From the NCBI GenBank assembly GCA_049314515.1, contig JBMOEY010000007.1, positions 1 through 33,322 on the forward strand: 33,322 nt of DNA. The letters are read 5' to 3'. The DNA comes from RFQD01 sp049314515. GTDB taxonomy: Bacteria; Actinomycetota; Actinomycetes; Actinomycetales; Microbacteriaceae. A program made the translations under genes and the position numbers. Numbering within the stretch: the first letter of the stretch is position 1; each line of letters opens with the position of its first letter. The notes under the pieces are model-generated. The model saw only the letters and a list, made by a program, of their open reading frames with translations. It was not told the DNA's origin and ran no database searches. This document shows positions 30,542-33,322 of this stretch, piece after piece.

Positions 30542-31562
30542 TTCGCGGAACATCAAGTGTCTTACCCGCGTCGCTCGGCACAATCGTCGTTTGACGAGCG
30601 GCGACAACTCCGCCTTCCGGACTACGCACAACCAGTGCGGCATCGGCTGGCACAGACCGCTTCACGAGCCCGAGCGCAATCGGGCCTTCTTCAAAGTGGC
30701 GGGCCGCCGACGTGACGTGACCGACCGATTTTTCCGGGTCGTCCGCGAGTGCAACGGTCCAACCGGATTCGGGGAGCGTTGTGTCGCTGCCGTCAAGGTC
30801 AAGGGCGACGAACCGACGCGGTGGATGCCCGAGGTTGTGCACCTTCGCCACGGTCTCTTGCCCGCGGTAGCACCCCTTCGACAGATGCACGGCGCTACGA
30901 AGCCAGTCAAACTCGTGCGGCAAGCTCGTCTCATCGACGTCGGCGAGGGCGGGGCGCCAGGCGGCCACGCGAAGCGCGGTGAGCGCAAGAGTGCCGGCCG
31001 GCTCGGGGAGACCCGTCGTGGGTGCGGTCGCCTCGAGCAACGCCTCGCGATAGGTCCAGTCGAGTGCGGGGTGACCTGCCGGCGAGGAATACTGCCAACC
31101 ACCAGAGGCCACGGACGACCACGGGTCGACCCAGGTAAGGGGTACTCCGTTAGGGGCGGCGGTGAGCGGGGCGAGAGCGGTCGTGGCGCGTCCGCCGTCA
31201 AAAAAACCAACGACAGTGAACGCATCACTCACGTCGGCCACGTCCACGTCTCGGCGAAAGACCATGCGATCAAGCCACGAGGCGAGCCCGGCGGAATCTG
31301 CATCAACGAGAATCCACGAGTTGGTTCCGTCGTCCAGGATTCGCATGACTCGCTCGATGCGCCCGTTGGGATCGAGAAGAAGCGCTTCGGCGGATTCACC
31401 TGCGGCAAGGCCAGCCACCTCTTGACTAACCAATGAATCGAGCCACGTCAGGCGGTCGCGCCCGGAAAGACGGATGACCCCGCACTCGTTGCGCATGACG
31501 ACCGCATCGCCTCGGGCGAGAGCCCTTTGCTCTCGAAAGGGATCTCCGAAGTGGTCGGTCAC
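30507..31562 (-). CDS. ygfZ: YgfZ/GcvT-domain folate-binding protein
   Basis: 351 residues. The fold of GcvT-type aminomethyltransferases is recognisable (VIRLSGRDRLTWLDSLVSQEV, LLDPNGRIE) and the YgfZ signature KGCYRGQE is present with the conserved cysteine. YgfZ proteins bind folate and help maintain Fe-S enzymes. The chosen GTG 31562 (MTDHFGDPFREQRALARG) is 11 bases after TAGGAG, which overlaps the stop of the upstream 36-residue peptide gene; the longer reading from 31625 overlaps that gene in another frame and is rejected. The 3' end overlaps the convergent methyltransferase by 35 bp. Confidence 0.86.
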   Translation of the reverse strand: MTDHFGDPFREQRALARGDAVVMRNECGVIRLSGRDRLTWLDSLVSQEVAGLAAGESAEALLLDPNGRIERVMRILDDGTNSWILVDADSAGLASWLDRMVFRRDVDVADVSDAFTVVGFFDGGRATTALAPLTAAPNGVPLTWVDPWSSVASGGWQYSSPAGHPALDWTYREALLEATAPTTGLPEPAGTLALTALRVAAWRPALADVDETSLPHEFDWLRSAVHLSKGCYRGQETVAKVHNLGHPPRRFVALDLDGSDTTLPESGWTVALADDPEKSVGHVTSAARHFEEGPIALGLVKRSVPADAALVVRSPEGGVVAARQTTIVPSDAGKTLDVPRIKRDRVRPTRS

Positions 31563-31576
31563 TGTGGTGCGCGCTC

Positions 31577-31687
31577 CTAGCGGGAGCTGCGGAACAACTT
31601 GTAGAGAACCACGCCGGAAACCCACGCAATCGACAGGCTGGCCAAGGCGAGGAGGCCAATGAAGAAAAGTTCGAGGGCAACGATCAT
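31577..31687 (-). CDS. 36-residue single-pass membrane peptide
   Basis: Small ORF MIVALELFFIGLLALASL onward to VLYKLFRSSR: 36 residues, one hydrophobic helix (about 2-29) with a basic C-terminal end, so an N-out or membrane-embedded peptide. It ends in TAG; the TAGGAG containing that stop supplies the ribosome binding site region of the YgfZ gene 14 bp downstream, so it is very likely translated and coupled. Function is unknown. Very short membrane peptides at this location are easily missed by gene finders. Divergent from glnR. Confidence 0.65.
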   Translation of the reverse strand: MIVALELFFIGLLALASLSIAWVSGVVLYKLFRSSR

Positions 31688-31704
31688 GGTGACAGTTTAC
31701 GCAC

Positions 31705-31741
31705 GGTCAGAAACAGGTCGGAAACATTTGCGAATTACACT
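31705..31741 (+). promoter_or_regulatory. glnR promoter with 11-bp tandem repeats
   Basis: GGTCAGAAACA (31705-31715) and GGTCGGAAACA (31716-31726) are adjacent 11-bp repeats differing at one base; GTTTAC (31695) keeps the same phase. The repeats give GAAAC-N6-GAAAC, which fits the GlnR half-site spacing. TACACT (31736-31741) is a -10 candidate 10 bp downstream, as in activator-dependent OmpR-family promoters. It suggests glnR autoregulation. Confidence 0.5.
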
Positions 31742-31775
31742 TGAGGAATCGGACCAGCGCAGAAGAGGTGAATTT

Positions 31776-32459
31776 GTGGCATCTATCCTGATTCTCGCTG
31801 CGCGCCCGAATGGTGATGTGCTTCCCCATCTCGCGCTTCTTTCCCACCAGGTGAAAGTGATTCCGGCGGAGCCGGCTCATTTGGTGAGCGCGCCCGACAG
31901 CGACCTCATCATGATGGATGCGCGTGGCGACCTGACAAGTGCCAAGAACCTCTGCAAAATCTTGACGGCCACGGGGTTGAGTTCGCCATTGATCGTGGTG
32001 GTCACCGAGGGTGGCATGGCGGCAGTCACGCCCGACTGGGGAATCACGGACGTCATTCTCGAATCTGCGACGCCCGCCGAAATTGATGCGCGCATTCGAC
32101 TCGCCCTCGGACGTCAGGCTCCATCCGATGATGTGGTCTCGCGTATCCAAGCAGCCGGTCTGGTTATCGACGAGGCGAGCTACTCAGTGAAATTGCACGA
32201 CCGCCCGCTCGATCTCACGTTCAAGGAATTTGAGTTACTCCGATTTCTTGCCACCCACCCGTCGCGTGTGTTTACGCGCGAGCAGCTACTGAGTGAAGTC
32301 TGGGGCTACGACTACTACGGAGGAACGCGCACAGTGGATGTGCACGTGCGCCGATTGCGCGCGAAACTCGGTGAAATGGAACAACTCATCGGCACCGTCC
32401 GGAACGTGGGCTATCGCTTCAACGTGGTAGACGACAACCAGCCCGCAACGATTCGTTAA
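31776..32459 (+). CDS. glnR: Orphan OmpR-family nitrogen regulator GlnR
   Basis: 227 residues. The receiver-like domain (1-115) keeps one Asp in MMDARGDL but lacks the usual N-terminal acidic pair (ASILILAARPNGD). TEGGMAAVTPDWGITDVIL and the winged helix LDLTFKEFELLRFLATHPSRVFTREQLL, VWGYDYYGGTRTVDVHVRRLRAKLG and TVRNVGYRF closely match actinobacterial GlnR, the phosphorylation-independent regulator of glnA, amtB and other nitrogen genes. No kinase is adjacent. The start is GTG 31776 with AGAGG eight bases upstream; ORF extensions to 31659 overlap the divergent peptide gene and are rejected. A tandem 11-bp repeat precedes it. Confidence 0.9.
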   Translation: MASILILAARPNGDVLPHLALLSHQVKVIPAEPAHLVSAPDSDLIMMDARGDLTSAKNLCKILTATGLSSPLIVVVTEGGMAAVTPDWGITDVILESATPAEIDARIRLALGRQAPSDDVVSRIQAAGLVIDEASYSVKLHDRPLDLTFKEFELLRFLATHPSRVFTREQLLSEVWGYDYYGGTRTVDVHVRRLRAKLGEMEQLIGTVRNVGYRFNVVDDNQPATIR

Positions 32460-32492
32460 GCCACGCGTTACCTCAGCTGACAAAATGAGTGC

Positions 32493-33322
32493 GTGGACGC
32501 TCTCTCCGACACTACGCACGATGACTCGCTACCCGACATCGACGATGACTTCGACGTTGAATTTGATGACTCGGGAATTAACGATCTGCCGGCCGACCGG
32601 TTTCTCGACCGGGAACTGAGCTGGCTGGCGTTCAACCAACGCGTTCTCGAACTCGCGGAGGACGCCGCTCTTCCCCTGCTGGAGCGAGTGAATTTTCTGG
32701 CGATCTTTGCCAGCAACCTTGATGAGTTTTTCATGGTTCGCGTGGCCGGACTCAAGCGACGCATCGTCACCGGGCTCGCCGTGCCCAACAGCGTTGGTCG
32801 CGCACCGAGCGATGTGCTGCTTGACATCGGCTCTCGGGCCCGCGAGTTGCAGGAACGTCACGCGCGCGTTTTCGCCGACCTGCTGAAACCCGAACTCGAG
32901 ACGGCTGGCATCACGCTGACGCGATGGAACCAGCTGACGGATGATGAACAATCACGATTGTCGAAGTACTTTTCCGACCAAGTGTTCCCGGTACTGATGC
33001 CACTCGCCGTCGACCCCGCGCATCCGTTTCCGTACATTTCCGGGCTCTCGCTCAATCTGGCCGTGCGAGTTCGCAGTTCAAAAACCGGAACCGAAGAATT
33101 TGCGCGACTCAAAATTCCGCAGATGCTGCCACGTTTTGTGCGGGTCAATGAGGGCACGGATCTCTCGAACGTGCGCTTCATTACTCTTGAAGACCTGATT
33201 GCCAATCGCCTCGACGAGGTATTCCCGGGAATGGAAATCGTCGAGCATCACGCCTTTCGGGTGACGCGAAACGAAGACGTCGAGATTGATGAAGACGAAA
33301 CCGAGAACCTCATTCAGGTGCT
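32493..33322 (+). CDS. ppk: Polyphosphate kinase 1 (partial, C-terminus off the right edge)
   Basis: About 276 residues visible. An acidic N-terminal extension of about 30 residues (LPDIDDDFDVEFDD) is followed by the PPK N-terminal domain RFLDRELSWLAFNQRVLELAED, FLAIFASNLDEFFMVRVAGLKRR, and the start of the middle domain (FPVLMPLAVDPAHPFPYISGLSLNLAV). It makes polyphosphate from ATP at the membrane or cytosol; the catalytic histidine region is beyond the window. The start is GTG 32493; the ATG at 32485 is out of frame. CAAAAT lies six bases upstream and no ribosome binding site is seen. Proximity to phosphate regulators fits a phosphate-storage role. Confidence 0.93.
   Translation, partial: MDALSDTTHDDSLPDIDDDFDVEFDDSGINDLPADRFLDRELSWLAFNQRVLELAEDAALPLLERVNFLAIFASNLDEFFMVRVAGLKRRIVTGLAVPNSVGRAPSDVLLDIGSRARELQERHARVFADLLKPELETAGITLTRWNQLTDDEQSRLSKYFSDQVFPVLMPLAVDPAHPFPYISGLSLNLAVRVRSSKTGTEEFARLKIPQMLPRFVRVNEGTDLSNVRFITLEDLIANRLDEVFPGMEIVEHHAFRVTRNEDVEIDEDETENLIQV

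Noticed and set aside
30591..31436. 281-residue plus-strand ORF
   Set aside because: Antisense to the ygfZ-like gene, which has the KGCYRGQE signature.
32485..32492. ATG at 32485 as ppk start
   Set aside because: It is out of frame with the polyphosphate kinase reading frame; the GTG at 32493 is in frame.
1..33322. CRISPR arrays, insertion sequences, prophage genes, toxin-antitoxin pairs
   Set aside because: No regularly spaced direct repeats, transposase motifs, integrase or phage genes, or toxin-antitoxin-like pairs were recognised on either strand.

Overview
This 33.3 kb window looks like the chromosome of a high-GC Gram-positive actinobacterium, most likely of the family Microbacteriaceae. 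The reasons are lineage-typical genes and gene order: carD followed by an ispD-ispF fusion, cysS and rlmB; senX3/regX3/phoU; an orphan GlnR; a DtxR/IdeR iron regulator divergent from a mycobacterial-type serC; WXG100, DUF3027, DUF3048 and DUF3263 proteins; and an actinobacterial XPB helicase with its partner. Coding density is very high, no gap exceeds about 220 bp, and several convergent pairs touch or overlap. The family assignment is an inference from gene content, not from a database search.

Layout. 1-4.9 kb: an aromatic-degradation segment. A flavin monooxygenase (cut by the left edge) and both subunits of a 3-oxoacid/3-oxoadipate CoA-transferase lie on the minus strand. Divergent from them is a translationally coupled set IclR regulator - ABC ATPase - second IclR regulator. 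5-9.5 kb: HNH nuclease, NlpC/P60 cell-wall hydrolase with a long structured leader, ideR, serC, a DUF3027 protein with a very acidic tail, and a cold-shock protein. 9.6-15.9 kb (plus strand): a two-TM protein, a Helicase_C_3 protein, XPB helicase, a response regulator/histidine kinase pair and a WXG100 protein. 16-20.3 kb (minus strand): groEL under a perfect CIRCE element, DUF3048 lipoprotein, cspA, LytR_C protein, DUF3263 protein and tRNA-Thr(TGT).

20.4-25.6 kb (minus strand): DsbA-like thiol protein and the run carD-ispDF-cysS-rlmB, which joins transcription control, isoprenoid precursor synthesis, tRNA charging and rRNA methylation. 25.7-33.3 kb: a lipoprotein, then a phosphate/nitrogen regulation block: regX3-senX3 divergent from phoU, gpmA divergent from a methyltransferase, a YgfZ-like protein behind a 36-residue membrane peptide, glnR, and the start of polyphosphate kinase.

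No CRISPR array, insertion sequence, prophage or toxin-antitoxin module was seen, and I do not see a clearly unprecedented system. The most interesting signals are regulatory. There are 11-bp-periodic half-site arrays of the kind bound by OmpR-family regulators (senX3/phoU, glnR and NlpC promoters). There is a perfect inverted repeat filling a 22-bp divergent gap. Many start codons sit 6-9 nt after a TANNNT -10 box with no ribosome binding site, suggesting widespread leaderless transcription. The IclR-ABC-IclR gene sandwich is the most unusual gene arrangement.
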